A stretch of DNA of 64,000 nucleotides, from assembly GCF_000720115.1 (NCBI RefSeq), contig NZ_JOIR01000002.1, forward strand, positions 186,001 to 250,000, in the 5' to 3' direction. This document shows, piece by piece, positions 25,047-33,090 of the stretch. The translations under genes and the position numbers were made by a program. A model generated the notes under the pieces. It was not told where the DNA came from. It did not search any database and saw nothing but the letters and a program-made list of their open reading frames with translations. The stretch is from Streptomyces sp. NRRL F-2580. Lineage in GTDB: Bacteria; Actinomycetota; Actinomycetes; Streptomycetales; Streptomycetaceae. Numbering within the stretch: the first letter of the stretch is position 1; every line of letters starts with the position of its first letter.

Positions 25047-26024
25047 ATGGCAACCCGCGCCGTCGCCCGTCGTCAGTCCACGAGCAGCGCCCGCGCTGTG
25101 GGCGGGGAGATCGCAGACCGCGACCTGGTCGGCATGTACCTGGACGAGATCGCGCGCACCCCGCTGCTCGACGCCGCCAAGGAAGTGGAGCTCTCGCAGA
25201 TCATCGAGGCGGGCGTCTACGCCCGGCAGATCCTCGACGGCGAGATAGAGCGCGAGGGCGACTCCCCGGCACGCGAGGAGCTGGAGGCGCTCGCCGCCGA
25301 AGGCGAGCGCGCCAAAGAAGTCTTCATCCGCTCCAACCTCCGCCTCGTCGTGGCCGTCGCCCGGCGCTACCCGCGCAGCGGCCTGCCCCTCCTCGACCTG
25401 ATCCAGGAGGGCAACGCCGGCCTGGTCCGCGCGGTCGAGAAGTTCGACTACGCCAAGGGCTTCAAGTTCTCCACGTACGCCACGTGGTGGATCCGCCAGG
25501 CCATCACCCGCTCCATCGCCGACCAGTCCCGCACCATCCGCCTCCCCGTCCACCTGGTCGAGGAGCTGGGCCGGATCCGCCGGGTCCAGCGCGAGTTCAA
25601 CCGCGAGAACGGCCGGGACCCGGAGCACGCCGAGATCGCCGCCGAGCTCGACACGACGGAGAAGCGCGTCGGCGACGTACTGGACTGGGCGCGCGACCCG
25701 GTCAGCCTCAACATGTCGGTCGACGACGACGGCGACACGCAGTTCGGCGACCTCCTGGAGGACACGTCCGCGATCTCGCCCGAGCAGTCCGTGCTCTCGC
25801 TGCTGCGCAGCGAGGAGCTGGAGGACCTGCTCGGCAAGCTCGACCAGCGCACCGCGTCGATCATCAAGATGCGGTACGGCATCGAAGACGGCCGCGAGCG
25901 GACCCTGACGGAGGTCGGCAAGCAGCACGGCCTGACCCGCGAGCGGATCCGCCAGATCGAGAAGCACGCCCTGCTGGAACTGAAGCGGATGGCACGCGAC
26001 ACCGGCTTCGACGCGGTGGCCTAG
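25047..26024 (+). CDS. hrdD: Principal-type RNA polymerase sigma factor HrdD
   Basis: This 325-residue group 2 sigma factor lacks the long N-terminal extension of HrdB. Region 1.2 (DRDLVGMYLDEIARTPLLDA), region 2 (SNLRLVVAVARRY, GFKFSTYATWWIRQAI), region 3 and region 4.2 (GLTRERIRQIEKHAL) are complete. The N-terminus MATRAVARR and overall length match HrdD of other streptomycetes. It directs RNA polymerase to -10/-35 promoters but is not essential in the species studied. The ATG follows AAGGGAG. The SigR-type promoter about 110 bp upstream supports the paralogue assignment and implies induction by thiol stress. Confidence 0.92.
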   Translation: MATRAVARRQSTSSARAVGGEIADRDLVGMYLDEIARTPLLDAAKEVELSQIIEAGVYARQILDGEIEREGDSPAREELEALAAEGERAKEVFIRSNLRLVVAVARRYPRSGLPLLDLIQEGNAGLVRAVEKFDYAKGFKFSTYATWWIRQAITRSIADQSRTIRLPVHLVEELGRIRRVQREFNRENGRDPEHAEIAAELDTTEKRVGDVLDWARDPVSLNMSVDDDGDTQFGDLLEDTSAISPEQSVLSLLRSEELEDLLGKLDQRTASIIKMRYGIEDGRERTLTEVGKQHGLTRERIRQIEKHALLELKRMARDTGFDAVA

Positions 26025-26046
26025 AGCGGCCCGCAGCCCCCTATAC

Positions 26047-26083
26047 GAGCCCCGGTGCCTATCCCCCCCAGGCGCCGGGGCTC
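26047..26083 (+). terminator. Terminator of hrdD
   Basis: A 13-bp stem (GAGCCCCGGTGCC with one G-T pair) with an 11-base loop lies 23 bp after the hrdD stop and is followed by CCCCTTT. Confidence 0.8.
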
Positions 26084-26094
26084 CCCTTTGGCTG

Positions 26095-26166
26095 TTCAGC
26101 CCCTCCGGCGTTTGAGGAGCGGGGGTCTGGGGGCGGAGCCCCCAGGGGGCCGGGGCGGAGCCCCGG
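26095..26166. repeat. Intergenic repeat element with two GGA-loop hairpins
   Basis: The element starts TTCAGCCCCTCCGGCGTTTG and continues with two perfect hairpins, each looped by GGA: 26127-26145 (8-bp stem) and 26150-26166 (7-bp stem). A related copy starts at 58163. It fills the space between the converging hrdD and WYL genes and may act as the terminator of the latter. Short elements with the CCGGCGTTTGAGG core are, from general knowledge, scattered through Streptomyces genomes. Confidence 0.55.
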
Positions 26167-27141
26167 TTACGGGGCCGCGGCCGCGGTCAGGCGGGCGGCC
26201 AGTGCGGCGGCGGCGCTCGCCAGAGAGGCAGGCTCCCGCACCGTGAACGGCACCCCCGTCAGCGCCAGCCGCGCCACCACCCACTCCGGGGCATCCGCGC
26301 TCTCGAAGCGCACCACCGTCTCCCCGCCATCCCCCGGGAGGGCACCGCCACCCCCCGGGAGGGCCCCGTTCCGCAGCCACTCCGGCAGCTCCGCCGCCCC
26401 CGCGGCAAAGGCGACCTCCACCACGTACCGCTCCGTGTCCCGCGCGCCGAGCCCCCGTCGCACGAACTCCTCCGCGTCCACCGGCAGGGCCCGCGCCGCG
26501 AACCGCGCCCCCGTCGCGAAGGCCTCGGACACCCGGTCCACCCGGAAGGTCCGCCAGTCCTCGCGCTCCAGGTCGTAGGCGACCAGGTACCACCGGCTCC
26601 CCGTGCTCACCAGCCGGTACGGCTCGACCAGCCGCCGCGACTCGGCCCCGTCGCCCGCCCGGTAGGCGAACCGCAGCCGCTCCGGCCCCGCCACCGCCGA
26701 CGCCATCACCGTCAGCGTCCGCGGATCCACGCTCGCCCCGTCCCCCCGGGTCAGTGCGATGGTGGCCGACTGCAGCGCGCTCACCCGGTGCCGCAGCCGC
26801 GACGGCAGGACCTGTTCCAGCTTGGCCAAGGCCCGTACGGAGGCCTCCTCGACCCCCTCGATCGCGTGCCCGGCCCCGGCCCGCAGCCCCACCGCGATCG
26901 CCACGGCCTCCTCGTCGTCGAGCAGCAGCGGCGGCATCGCCGCCCCCGCCACCAGCCGGTAGCCGCCCTCCGAACCCAGCGTGGCCTCCACCGGGTAGCC
27001 GAGGACCCGCAGCCGCTCGATGTCGCGCCGGATGGTCCGTGCGCTGACCCGCAGCCGCTGCGCCAGCTCGCTCCCGGGCCATTCGCGCGGGGTCTGGAGG
27101 AGGGACAGCAGGGACAGGAGCCGTGCCGGGGTGTCGGTCAT
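26167..27141 (-). CDS. WYL-domain (YafY/DeoR-type) transcriptional regulator
   Basis: This 324-residue regulator has an N-terminal helix-turn-helix (WPGSELAQRLRVSARTIRRDIERL), a WYL domain containing YRLVSTGSRWYLVAYDLER around residues 190-215, and a C-terminal WCX-type region. WYL domains bind ligands or nucleic acid. The ATG at 27141 is favoured because the regulator's usual N-terminus (MTDTPARLLSLLSLLQ) begins there. It is divergent from the MFS gene at 27205, with 63 bp between starts and an inverted repeat in the gap, so it probably controls that exporter. Confidence 0.87.
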   Translation of the reverse strand: MTDTPARLLSLLSLLQTPREWPGSELAQRLRVSARTIRRDIERLRVLGYPVEATLGSEGGYRLVAGAAMPPLLLDDEEAVAIAVGLRAGAGHAIEGVEEASVRALAKLEQVLPSRLRHRVSALQSATIALTRGDGASVDPRTLTVMASAVAGPERLRFAYRAGDGAESRRLVEPYRLVSTGSRWYLVAYDLEREDWRTFRVDRVSEAFATGARFAARALPVDAEEFVRRGLGARDTERYVVEVAFAAGAAELPEWLRNGALPGGGGALPGDGGETVVRFESADAPEWVVARLALTGVPFTVREPASLASAAAALAARLTAAAAP

Positions 27142-27177
27142 GCATTCCAGGTTGCCAGCGAAATAGGACACCGACTG

Positions 27178-27196
27178 ACCTAGATGGGGTCTAGGT
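27178..27196. promoter_or_regulatory. Inverted repeat between the WYL regulator and MFS genes
   Basis: ACCTAGA (27178-27184) and TCTAGGT (27190-27196) form a perfect 7-bp inverted repeat around TGGGG. It ends 8 bp before the MFS ATG and takes the place of a ribosome-binding site, so it is a probable operator and the MFS message may have a very short leader. Confidence 0.5.
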
Positions 27197-27204
27197 TTCT
27201 CTCC

Positions 27205-28779
27205 ATGACCACCGAGACGTCCAAGACATCGCCCGAAAGAGAGAACGGGCCCGTACGAGAAGAGCGGAACGACGTAGCCCACGACGCACCCAGTTCACCC
27301 GCCGACCGCCGCCGCTGGCTGGCGCTCGCCATCGTGATGACCGCGGCCTTCATGGACCTGGTCGACGTCACGATCGTCAACATAGCGATACCCAGCATGC
27401 GCGAGAACTTCGGCGCGTCCCCCAGCGCGATCCAGTGGATCACCGCCGGCTACGCCCTCGCTTTCGCCGCCGGCCTGATCACCGGCGGCCGTCTCGGTGA
27501 CATCTACGGCCGCAAGCGCCTCTTCCTCCTCGGCATCGCCGGCTTCACCGCCGCCTCGCTGCTCTGCGGCATCGCCGCGAACCCGGGGATGCTCGTCGCC
27601 TCCCGCATCCTCCAGGGCGGCATGGCCGCGCTGATGGTCCCGCAGGTGCTGGCGATCATCCACGTCACCTTCCCGCCCCAGGAGCGCGGCAAGGTCTTCG
27701 GCATGTTCGGCGCGATCGTGGGCCTCGGCGCCGTCTCGGGCCCGATGCTCGGCGCGCTGCTCACCGAGTGGAACTTCTTCGGCCTCGAATGGCGCCCGAT
27801 CTTCCTGATCAACCTGCCCGTCGGCATCGCGGGCGTGATCCTGGGCCGCAAGTTCATCACCGAGTCCAAGGCCCCCAAGGCCCTGCGCCTGGACCTCGGG
27901 GGTGTCGTCCTCGCCACCCTCGCCATGGTCATGCTGATCTTCCCGCTGACGGAGGGCCGCGAGAACGGCTGGCCGCTGTGGGGCTTCGTCTGCATGGGCG
28001 CGGCGCCGTTCGTCTTCGCGGGCTTCATCGCCTACGAGAAGTACAAGATCAAGAAGGACGGCTCCCCGCTCGTCGAGCTCTCCCTCTTCAAGGTCAAGAG
28101 CTTCGCCGGCGGCATCGCCGTCCAGCTCACCTTCGGCATCGCGACCGGCATCTTCTTCCTGGTCTGGACGATGTACATGCAGATGGGCCTCGGCTGGAGC
28201 GCCCTGCGCGCCGGCACCACCGGCATCCCGTTCTCGATCGCGGTCTCGGCCGCCGCGGGCATCTCCGTCGGCAAGCTCGTCCCGCGGTTCGGCCGCAAGG
28301 TGCTCCAGGCGGGGGCGCTGATCATGGCCGCCGGTCTGCTCCTCTACATCTGGGAGTCGGAGCGCTACGGCATGGAGATCGCCTCCTGGCAGATGGCCGC
28401 TCCGCTGGTCCTCATGGGCATCGGCATGGGCCTGATCGTGGCCCCGCTCAACGACACCACGCTGTCCGAGGTGCCGCGCCAGGACGCTGGCTCGGCCTCC
28501 GGGCTGATCAACACCACCGGCCAGATGGGCAACGCGCTGGGCCTCGCCCTGACCTCCGTCGTCTTCTTCGGGCTGATGGACGACGACAAGGTCTACGGCC
28601 CGCCGTACGTCGAGGCCTTCCGCGGCGCGCTGTGGTGGGTCGCGGCCGTGCTGCTCGTGATCTTCGCGGTGATGTTCCTGATGCCGCGCAAGCCGATCCC
28701 GATCGACCAGCGCGAGGGCGCCGCCGAGCACGCCGCCGGGAACAGCGGCCCGGCCGCCGAAAAGGTCCCGGTCGCCTAG
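27205..28779 (+). CDS. MFS exporter, DHA2 (14-TM) family
   Basis: This 524-residue permease carries VDVTIVNIAIPSM in TM1 and GRLGDIYGRKRLF in the TM2-TM3 loop, with about 14 hydrophobic segments. The first 35 residues are charged and cytoplasmic. It is most likely a drug or metabolite exporter under the divergent WYL regulator. No Shine-Dalgarno sequence precedes the ATG, because the inverted repeat occupies that position. The preceding in-frame ATG at 27184 lies inside the repeat and is less likely. Confidence 0.88.
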   Translation: MTTETSKTSPERENGPVREERNDVAHDAPSSPADRRRWLALAIVMTAAFMDLVDVTIVNIAIPSMRENFGASPSAIQWITAGYALAFAAGLITGGRLGDIYGRKRLFLLGIAGFTAASLLCGIAANPGMLVASRILQGGMAALMVPQVLAIIHVTFPPQERGKVFGMFGAIVGLGAVSGPMLGALLTEWNFFGLEWRPIFLINLPVGIAGVILGRKFITESKAPKALRLDLGGVVLATLAMVMLIFPLTEGRENGWPLWGFVCMGAAPFVFAGFIAYEKYKIKKDGSPLVELSLFKVKSFAGGIAVQLTFGIATGIFFLVWTMYMQMGLGWSALRAGTTGIPFSIAVSAAAGISVGKLVPRFGRKVLQAGALIMAAGLLLYIWESERYGMEIASWQMAAPLVLMGIGMGLIVAPLNDTTLSEVPRQDAGSASGLINTTGQMGNALGLALTSVVFFGLMDDDKVYGPPYVEAFRGALWWVAAVLLVIFAVMFLMPRKPIPIDQREGAAEHAAGNSGPAAEKVPVA

Positions 28780-28816
28780 ACCGCGTACGTCCCACGACAA
28801 GGGACACCCCACGGAC

Positions 28817-28841
28817 ATGCCCGCCCCTCCCGGGCGGGCAT
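28817..28841 (+). terminator. Terminator of the MFS gene
   Basis: A 10-bp perfect stem (ATGCCCGCCC and complement) with a 5-base loop lies 37 bp after the stop and is followed by a T/C-rich tract. Confidence 0.8.
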
Positions 28842-28894
28842 ATCCGTTTCCCCCTGCGTCCTGGGGCCCGCCACCCCGTAGTCCGTACCGGGTG

Positions 28895-29110
28895 GGACGG
28901 GGCGGGCGACGGGCGCGCGGCGACCGCTTCCTGACCCGGCAGCAGGCGGCTGCCGCCCTGCTCTACGCCCCGATCGCCGTGATCGGCGCCTTCCCCGAAC
29001 TCGCCGAGCCGCTCGGGCTGCAACCCATCCGGGCTTAGGCGCTGACGCTGATCGGCCTGATCGCGCTGGGGCACGCCCTGGTCTGGCGGTTCATGGCGGC
29101 GAAGGCCGCG
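28895..29110 (+). pseudogene. Possible decayed two-TM membrane protein
   Basis: One forward frame reads FLTRQQAAAALLYAPIAVIG (near 28930-28990), meets TAG at 29036, then continues in the same frame with ALTLIGLIALGHALVWRF. The two hydrophobic segments separated by one stop suggest a gene inactivated by a point mutation. No start with a clear ribosome site is seen. Otherwise the 382 bp between 28780 and 29161 holds only the terminator. Confidence 0.25.
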
Positions 29111-29161
29111 CCGCCGCCCAGGACCAGGCCGCCGGCTCGGGCCGCCACCCCGGCGGGAGCG

Positions 29162-29929
29162 TCACCGTACGCGGGCGCGGTGCTCCATCGCTTCGCGCGC
29201 GGCCGCCTCGCTCTCGTACACCTCGCACATGTGCCGTCCGTCGGGCGTCGCCGTGTGCTCGACCTCCCAGAGGCTGAGTTCCGTCCCGTCCAGCAGCACG
29301 AAGGCGTGCTCGTACAGGCTGAAGCCGGCGTCCCGCCCGTCCGACAGGCACTGGCGGCCGCCGAACGCCTGCGTGATCTGGTGCGCGTACGCCGTCTTGA
29401 GTAACGCCGCCACCGGTTCGCCGGGTCGATCGCCGTTCTCCGCGCGGCGCAGCACCCGCCGGGCGTGGTCGGCGGACTGCGCCACCGCGTACTCACGGTG
29501 CCGCCGGGCCGGCGCCGAGGCCGCGAACAGCGCGCTCAGCGCCGCCACGTCGTTCTCCGGCTCCTCGTCGCCCGGCAGCAGCACCGGATCCGGGGCGGCG
29601 GCGGAGGCCTCTCCGAACAGCCGGGACACCGCCAGGCAGGTCTCCGCCTTGCTCGCGAAGACCTCGTGGCGGACCCTGCGGTCACCCTCCGGCAGGTACG
29701 TCAGCTCCCACAGGCTGACCGAACCGCCGTCGGCCAGCAGATAGGTGTGCCGGTGGGTCTCCCGCCAGACGCCCGTCGCCGGGCTGTGGTGGGTGGTGTA
29801 GAGCGAAGAGCTGTGGGCGAGCGCCGTGCCGAGGCGCTCGACCAACCTGTCGGGCAGGTCGAAGGAGTTCAGGGCGCGGCCGAGGAGTCGGTCGAGGTGC
29901 GCCTCGGTTGTCTCGTACGGATCGCTCAC
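29162..29929 (-). CDS. DUF6227-like conserved Streptomyces protein
   Basis: This 255-residue protein is soluble, has no signal peptide, and consists of two related halves. The first has YLLADGGSVSLWELTY and the second FVLLDGTELSLWEVEHTA, so it looks like an internal duplication. The N-terminus (YETTEAHLDRLLGRALNSFD) and the C-terminal VYESEAAAREAMEHRARVR resemble the streptomycete family I know as DUF6227. Function is unknown. It is a single leftward gene. Confidence 0.65.
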   Translation of the reverse strand: MSDPYETTEAHLDRLLGRALNSFDLPDRLVERLGTALAHSSSLYTTHHSPATGVWRETHRHTYLLADGGSVSLWELTYLPEGDRRVRHEVFASKAETCLAVSRLFGEASAAAPDPVLLPGDEEPENDVAALSALFAASAPARRHREYAVAQSADHARRVLRRAENGDRPGEPVAALLKTAYAHQITQAFGGRQCLSDGRDAGFSLYEHAFVLLDGTELSLWEVEHTATPDGRHMCEVYESEAAAREAMEHRARVR

Positions 29930-30112
29930 GGTGGGTCTCCAGGCCGTCGCAGCTTGTCACTTCACGGAAGCTCAACGTAACCCCTGGCTCTGACATCACG
30001 TCCGGGGTTCGGTAAAACGTCCGGGAAGCATCGGAGGTTCCCGCCACCCCTTCAGGTCAACTTGCGTACGGATGGGCACGGTTAGGCCCGCTCTGTGCGG
30101 GAGCGCGGGACT

Positions 30113-30763
30113 ATGGGCCACATGGCAACGAATACAGTGGGCGTCCCACGCCAGCAGGGACGGCCCCGCAGTGGACACGAGGGCGAACGGGACACCCCGT
30201 CCAAGGGGTTGGCCTGGCTGCTGGCCCTCACCGGGGCGGCCGGGCTGCTGGCCTCCTGGGTGATCACCCTCGACAAGTTCCTCCTGCTGGAGGACCCGGA
30301 CTTCAAGCCCGCGTGCAGCCTGAATCCGGTCGTCTCGTGCGGCAGCGTGATGCAGAGCGAGCAGGCGGCCGCCTTCGGCTTCCCCAACCCGATGCTGGGC
30401 CTGGTCGGGTACGCCGTCGTGGTCTGCGTCGGCGCGGGCCTGCTGGCCGGCGCCCGCTACCGCGGCTGGTTCTGGCTCGGACTGAACGCCGGCACCCTCT
30501 TCGGCATCGGCTTCTGCACCTGGCTGATGGTCCAGTCGCTCTACGAGATCAACGCGCTGTGCCTGTGGTGCTGTCTGGCCTGGGTGGCGACCCTGCTGAT
30601 GTTCTGGGCGGTCACCGCGCACAACGTCCGTACGCGCGTCCTGCCCGCCCCCGGCCCGCTGCGGGGCTTCTTCACCGAGTTCGGCTGGGCACCGCCCGCC
30701 CTGCACATCGGAGTGATCGGGATGCTGGTCCTCACCCGGTGGTGGGACTTCTGGACCGGCTGA
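30113..30763 (+). CDS. Vitamin K epoxide reductase (VKOR) family membrane protein
   Basis: This 216-residue protein has four to five TM segments and the VKOR cysteines: Cys68 and Cys76 in the outer loop (CSLNPVVSCGSVM) and the redox pair CLWC at 150-153. Bacterial VKORs pass electrons from new disulfides, received through a DsbA-like partner, to quinone. The protein therefore supports oxidative folding of secreted proteins; the rodlins and chaplins next door contain conserved cysteines. The ATG at 30113 has GGGAG 9 bp upstream. A strong hairpin separates it from the rodlin gene. Confidence 0.88.
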   Translation: MGHMATNTVGVPRQQGRPRSGHEGERDTPSKGLAWLLALTGAAGLLASWVITLDKFLLLEDPDFKPACSLNPVVSCGSVMQSEQAAAFGFPNPMLGLVGYAVVVCVGAGLLAGARYRGWFWLGLNAGTLFGIGFCTWLMVQSLYEINALCLWCCLAWVATLLMFWAVTAHNVRTRVLPAPGPLRGFFTEFGWAPPALHIGVIGMLVLTRWWDFWTG

Positions 30764-30799
30764 CCGCGGCCGGAACGCCGTGCCGCGGCACGGCACGCG

Positions 30800-30836
30800 C
30801 GAGGGCCCCGGCGGCTGGACGCCGCCGGGGCCCTCG
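30800..30836. terminator. Bidirectional terminator between VKOR and rodlin genes
   Basis: A perfect 15-bp stem (GAGGGCCCCGGCGG core) with a 7-base loop lies between two convergent stops at 30763 and 30857. Confidence 0.85.
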
Positions 30837-30856
30837 TCGGTTTCGGCGAGCGGAGG

Positions 30857-31267
30857 TCAGCTGCCGACGGAGGCGTTGCCCGACAGGACCGGGATGTTGT
30901 CCAGGATGTGCGAGAGCGGCTCGTCGCCCTTGGCCTGGGTGGAGTTCTCGGTGCACTGCTGGTTCTGCGGGTTCGACAGGACGTTGATGTCCTGGACGCC
31001 GATGTTGAGCGCGGCGATCAGCGACTGGGCGTTGACCTTCGCCGGCAGACCGATGCAGGGCTTGTTCAGGGAGCCCTGGACCACGCTGAGCTGCGGGCTC
31101 AGGTCACCGTGCGTCTTCTGGTTGCCGTAGATCTGCTGGGCACCGTTGCCGTTGACGGTGGTGACTCCGCCGTCGTTGCCGATGGCCATGGCCGGAGCCG
31201 CAGCGGCAGCGCCCGCACCGACGGCAACGGCGGAGACCGCGGCTGCGGTCATGAACTTCTTGAACAT
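30857..31267 (-). CDS. rdl: Rodlin protein (copy 1)
   Basis: This 136-residue secreted protein has a signal peptide cut after AMA and the mature rodlin sequence: IGNDGGVTTVNGNGAQQIYG, a KPCIGLPAK motif, QDINVLSNPQNQQCTENSTQ and a C-terminal HILDNIPVLSGN. Rodlins assemble with chaplin fibrils into the rodlet layer on aerial hyphae and spores. The two conserved cysteines are present. It is about 60% similar by eye to the second rodlin at 34748-35158. Its promoter shares motif and geometry with that gene. The paralogue letter cannot be assigned from the sequence. Confidence 0.95.
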   Translation of the reverse strand: MFKKFMTAAAVSAVAVGAGAAAAAPAMAIGNDGGVTTVNGNGAQQIYGNQKTHGDLSPQLSVVQGSLNKPCIGLPAKVNAQSLIAALNIGVQDINVLSNPQNQQCTENSTQAKGDEPLSHILDNIPVLSGNASVGS

Positions 31268-31306
31268 CTTGATCCTTTTGTCGCACGAGTGCCCGCTGAT
31301 GGAGCG

Positions 31307-31340
31307 CCCTGGTCAACTGCCCTACCAGGGGGTTGGTTCC
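31307..31340 (-). promoter_or_regulatory. Rodlin promoter (copy 1) with overlapping inverted repeat
   Basis: On the minus strand GGAACC (31335-31340) and GTTGA (31313-31317) leave 17 bases between AACC and GTTGA, and the -10 begins 46 bp before the ATG. An inverted repeat CCCTGGT/ACCAGGG (31307-31313, 31324-31330) surrounds the -10 element and could be an operator. Rodlin genes are known targets of the developmental sigma factor BldN. Confidence 0.55.
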
Positions 31341-31537
31341 GCTCCTTCACTCAAACGGCCTGCGCGCGCCGAATTTTTCCCCGGCCCGGGTGAGTGGCCT
31401 GCGGACGCGTGCGCGAAGCCCGTACGCAACCCGCATAGGCACAGGTTCCGGTTGCGCTCCGTAGGAGGTGTTCGCACGGTGGGTGAGGAAGCGGATCGCC
31501 CGGGTCCGTTTGTGTGCCACCATCAGAAGGAACGCTC

Positions 31538-32068
31538 ATGCACCGCACGAAGCCGTCCCGTGCCCGCCTCCTCGTCCCGTCGGCTCTCGCCGTCGTCATA
31601 CTGTCCGGCGCGGCCGCCCCCGCGGGCGCCGCGGACGGTGACGGCTCCGCGGCACTCAACAGGCGGGTGGCCTCCGTCCAGCAGCAGGTCGACAAGATCG
31701 AGCGGCGCGCGGCCGCGGCCGGTCCGATCGACGACCTGCTCGCCGGTCTCACCAAGACGCTCCAGGACCTCCTCGCATCAGTGGGAGGCCTGCTGCCGGT
31801 GGGGGTGACGCTGCCGCCGATCGAGCTGCCGAAGCTCCCGGAACTCCCGGACCTGGAGCTTCCCGACCTGTCCGGTCTCATCCCGGCGCTGCCCGCGCTG
31901 CCCGCACTGCCCGCAGTGCCCGCGACCCCGGCGGTTCCGGCGACCCCGGCGCTTCCGGCGATCCCGGCGGTTCCGGCGGTTCCGGCGGTTCCGGAGCTTC
32001 CCGCGATCCCCGAGATCCCCGCGATCCCCGAGATCCCGGATGTCCCGGACCTCCCCGCCCTGCCGTAG
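31538..32068 (+). CDS. Secreted coiled-coil/proline-repeat protein, unknown
   Basis: This 176-residue protein has a signal peptide (cut near AGA-ADG, residue 32). A short heptad-like helix follows (LNRRVASVQQQVDKIERRAA). The C-terminal half is made of P-A-x and P-E-x repeats (such as IPAVPAVPAVPELPAIPEIP) that should form an extended polyproline-type stalk. There is no sortase motif or TM at the end. I do not recognise a family. The ATG at 31538 follows GAAGGA. Its place between a rodlin and a chaplin suggests a cell-surface role. Confidence 0.75.
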   Translation: MHRTKPSRARLLVPSALAVVILSGAAAPAGAADGDGSAALNRRVASVQQQVDKIERRAAAAGPIDDLLAGLTKTLQDLLASVGGLLPVGVTLPPIELPKLPELPDLELPDLSGLIPALPALPALPAVPATPAVPATPALPAIPAVPAVPAVPELPAIPEIPAIPEIPDVPDLPALP

Positions 32069-32222
32069 GGGCGGAACGGCCGGGAACGCGCCGCATGGTT
32101 ACGACAATTGAGCCGAACAGGTCTGATCGTGCGCGTGGCCGTGTCGTCATGGGAGGGTGGACCGTTTCGCTCGATGTGAGCCCCGGTTCGGGGCAGAACA
32201 TCGAACAGAAGGTGCACTTCCC

Positions 32223-32462
32223 ATGAACTCTGCCAAGAAGGCCGCCCTGGTCCTGGCCACCGCTGGTCTCGCTGCGGCCGGTGCCGCCGGCTCCGCCGCC
32301 GCCGACGCGCAGGCCGAGGGTGCGGCCGTGGGCTCCCCCGGCGTCCTGTCCGGCAACCTGCTGCAGGTGCCGGTGCACATCCCGGTCAACGTCTGCGGCA
32401 ACACCGTGAACATCATCGGTGCGCTGAACCCCGCGTTCGGCAACCACTGCTTCAACGACTGA
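32223..32462 (+). CDS. chp: Short chaplin
   Basis: This 79-residue protein has a signal peptide cut near AAADAQA and one chaplin domain: GSPGVLSGNLLQVPVHIPVN, CGNTVNIIGALNPAFGN and two cysteines spaced as in short chaplins. Chaplins are secreted amyloid-forming surfactants that lower surface tension and coat aerial structures. A strong hairpin follows the stop. The C-terminus HCFND differs slightly from the other two short chaplins here, which end TCVNA. Confidence 0.95.
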   Translation: MNSAKKAALVLATAGLAAAGAAGSAAADAQAEGAAVGSPGVLSGNLLQVPVHIPVNVCGNTVNIIGALNPAFGNHCFND

Positions 32463-32482
32463 CGTTCACTGCACGACCGACC

Positions 32483-32514
32483 GTGGGCGCCCCGGCCTCG
32501 CCGGTGGCGCCCAC
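32483..32514. terminator. Bidirectional terminator after the chaplin gene
   Basis: An outer 9-bp stem (GTGGGCGCC) and an inner 4-bp stem (CCGG) form one hairpin between convergent stops at 32462 and 32548. Confidence 0.8.
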
Positions 32515-32547
32515 AGTCGTGTCGGTACGCGTTTCAGCCGGGGCGGT

Positions 32548-32895
32548 TCAGCCCTGGCCGCCGTTGAGCTTCACTCCGCCGAGCAACGGGGACGCCTGGG
32601 TGGCGCCGTTCGCGAGGCCGAGCACCGTGCCGGGCACTTCGTTGCGGACCTTGTTGACCTGCTGGACCGTCCCCACGACCTTGTTCACGCTCTCGCCCTG
32701 CTCGGCCAGCGCGTTGCCCACCGTCTGCGGGGCCGACTCGGTGAACGGCCCGACGGCGTTCAGCGCCTCCGTCGCCCCGCTGGTCAGGCTCATGGGGGGC
32801 AGCGCGGCCGGGGGCTCGGCGGCGAAGGCGGTGGCGGAGGCGCCGAGGGCGGCGACAGAGCCGGCGACGACAGCGGCGACCTTCGTGAGCTTCAT
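32548..32895 (-). CDS. Small secreted protein in the chaplin-rodlin locus
   Basis: This 115-residue protein starts MKLTKVAAVVAGSVAALGAS and has a signal cleavage site near AFA-AEPP. The mature part has no cysteine and looks helical (VNKVVGTVQQVNKVRNEVPG) with Pro/Gly-rich ends. I do not recognise the family. The ATG at 32895 has AGAGGA upstream. Location between chaplins, and a leader like theirs, suggests co-secretion during aerial growth. Confidence 0.78.
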   Translation of the reverse strand: MKLTKVAAVVAGSVAALGASATAFAAEPPAALPPMSLTSGATEALNAVGPFTESAPQTVGNALAEQGESVNKVVGTVQQVNKVRNEVPGTVLGLANGATQASPLLGGVKLNGGQG

Positions 32896-33027
32896 TATCG
32901 AAATCCTCTTCTTTTTCGTGGGCAGAGGCGTCAGCGGCGACCGTCGCACCGCTTTCGCCCTGGGTAACGATTCCCCGCCGCTGCGGAAACGCGGACGCGT
33001 GCGCGGTGCGGAACGGGTTCATGACAG

Positions 33028-33061
33028 CGGCCGGAGAATCCGACGAGGGATTCTCCGGCCG
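33028..33061 (-). terminator. Terminator of the long chaplin gene
   Basis: A perfect 14-bp stem (CGGCCGGAGAATCC and complement) with a 6-base loop lies 30 bp beyond the stop at 33091 on the minus strand. Confidence 0.85.
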
Positions 33062-33090
33062 ATATTTCTTCTGATTACCGGGCTTGCCCG

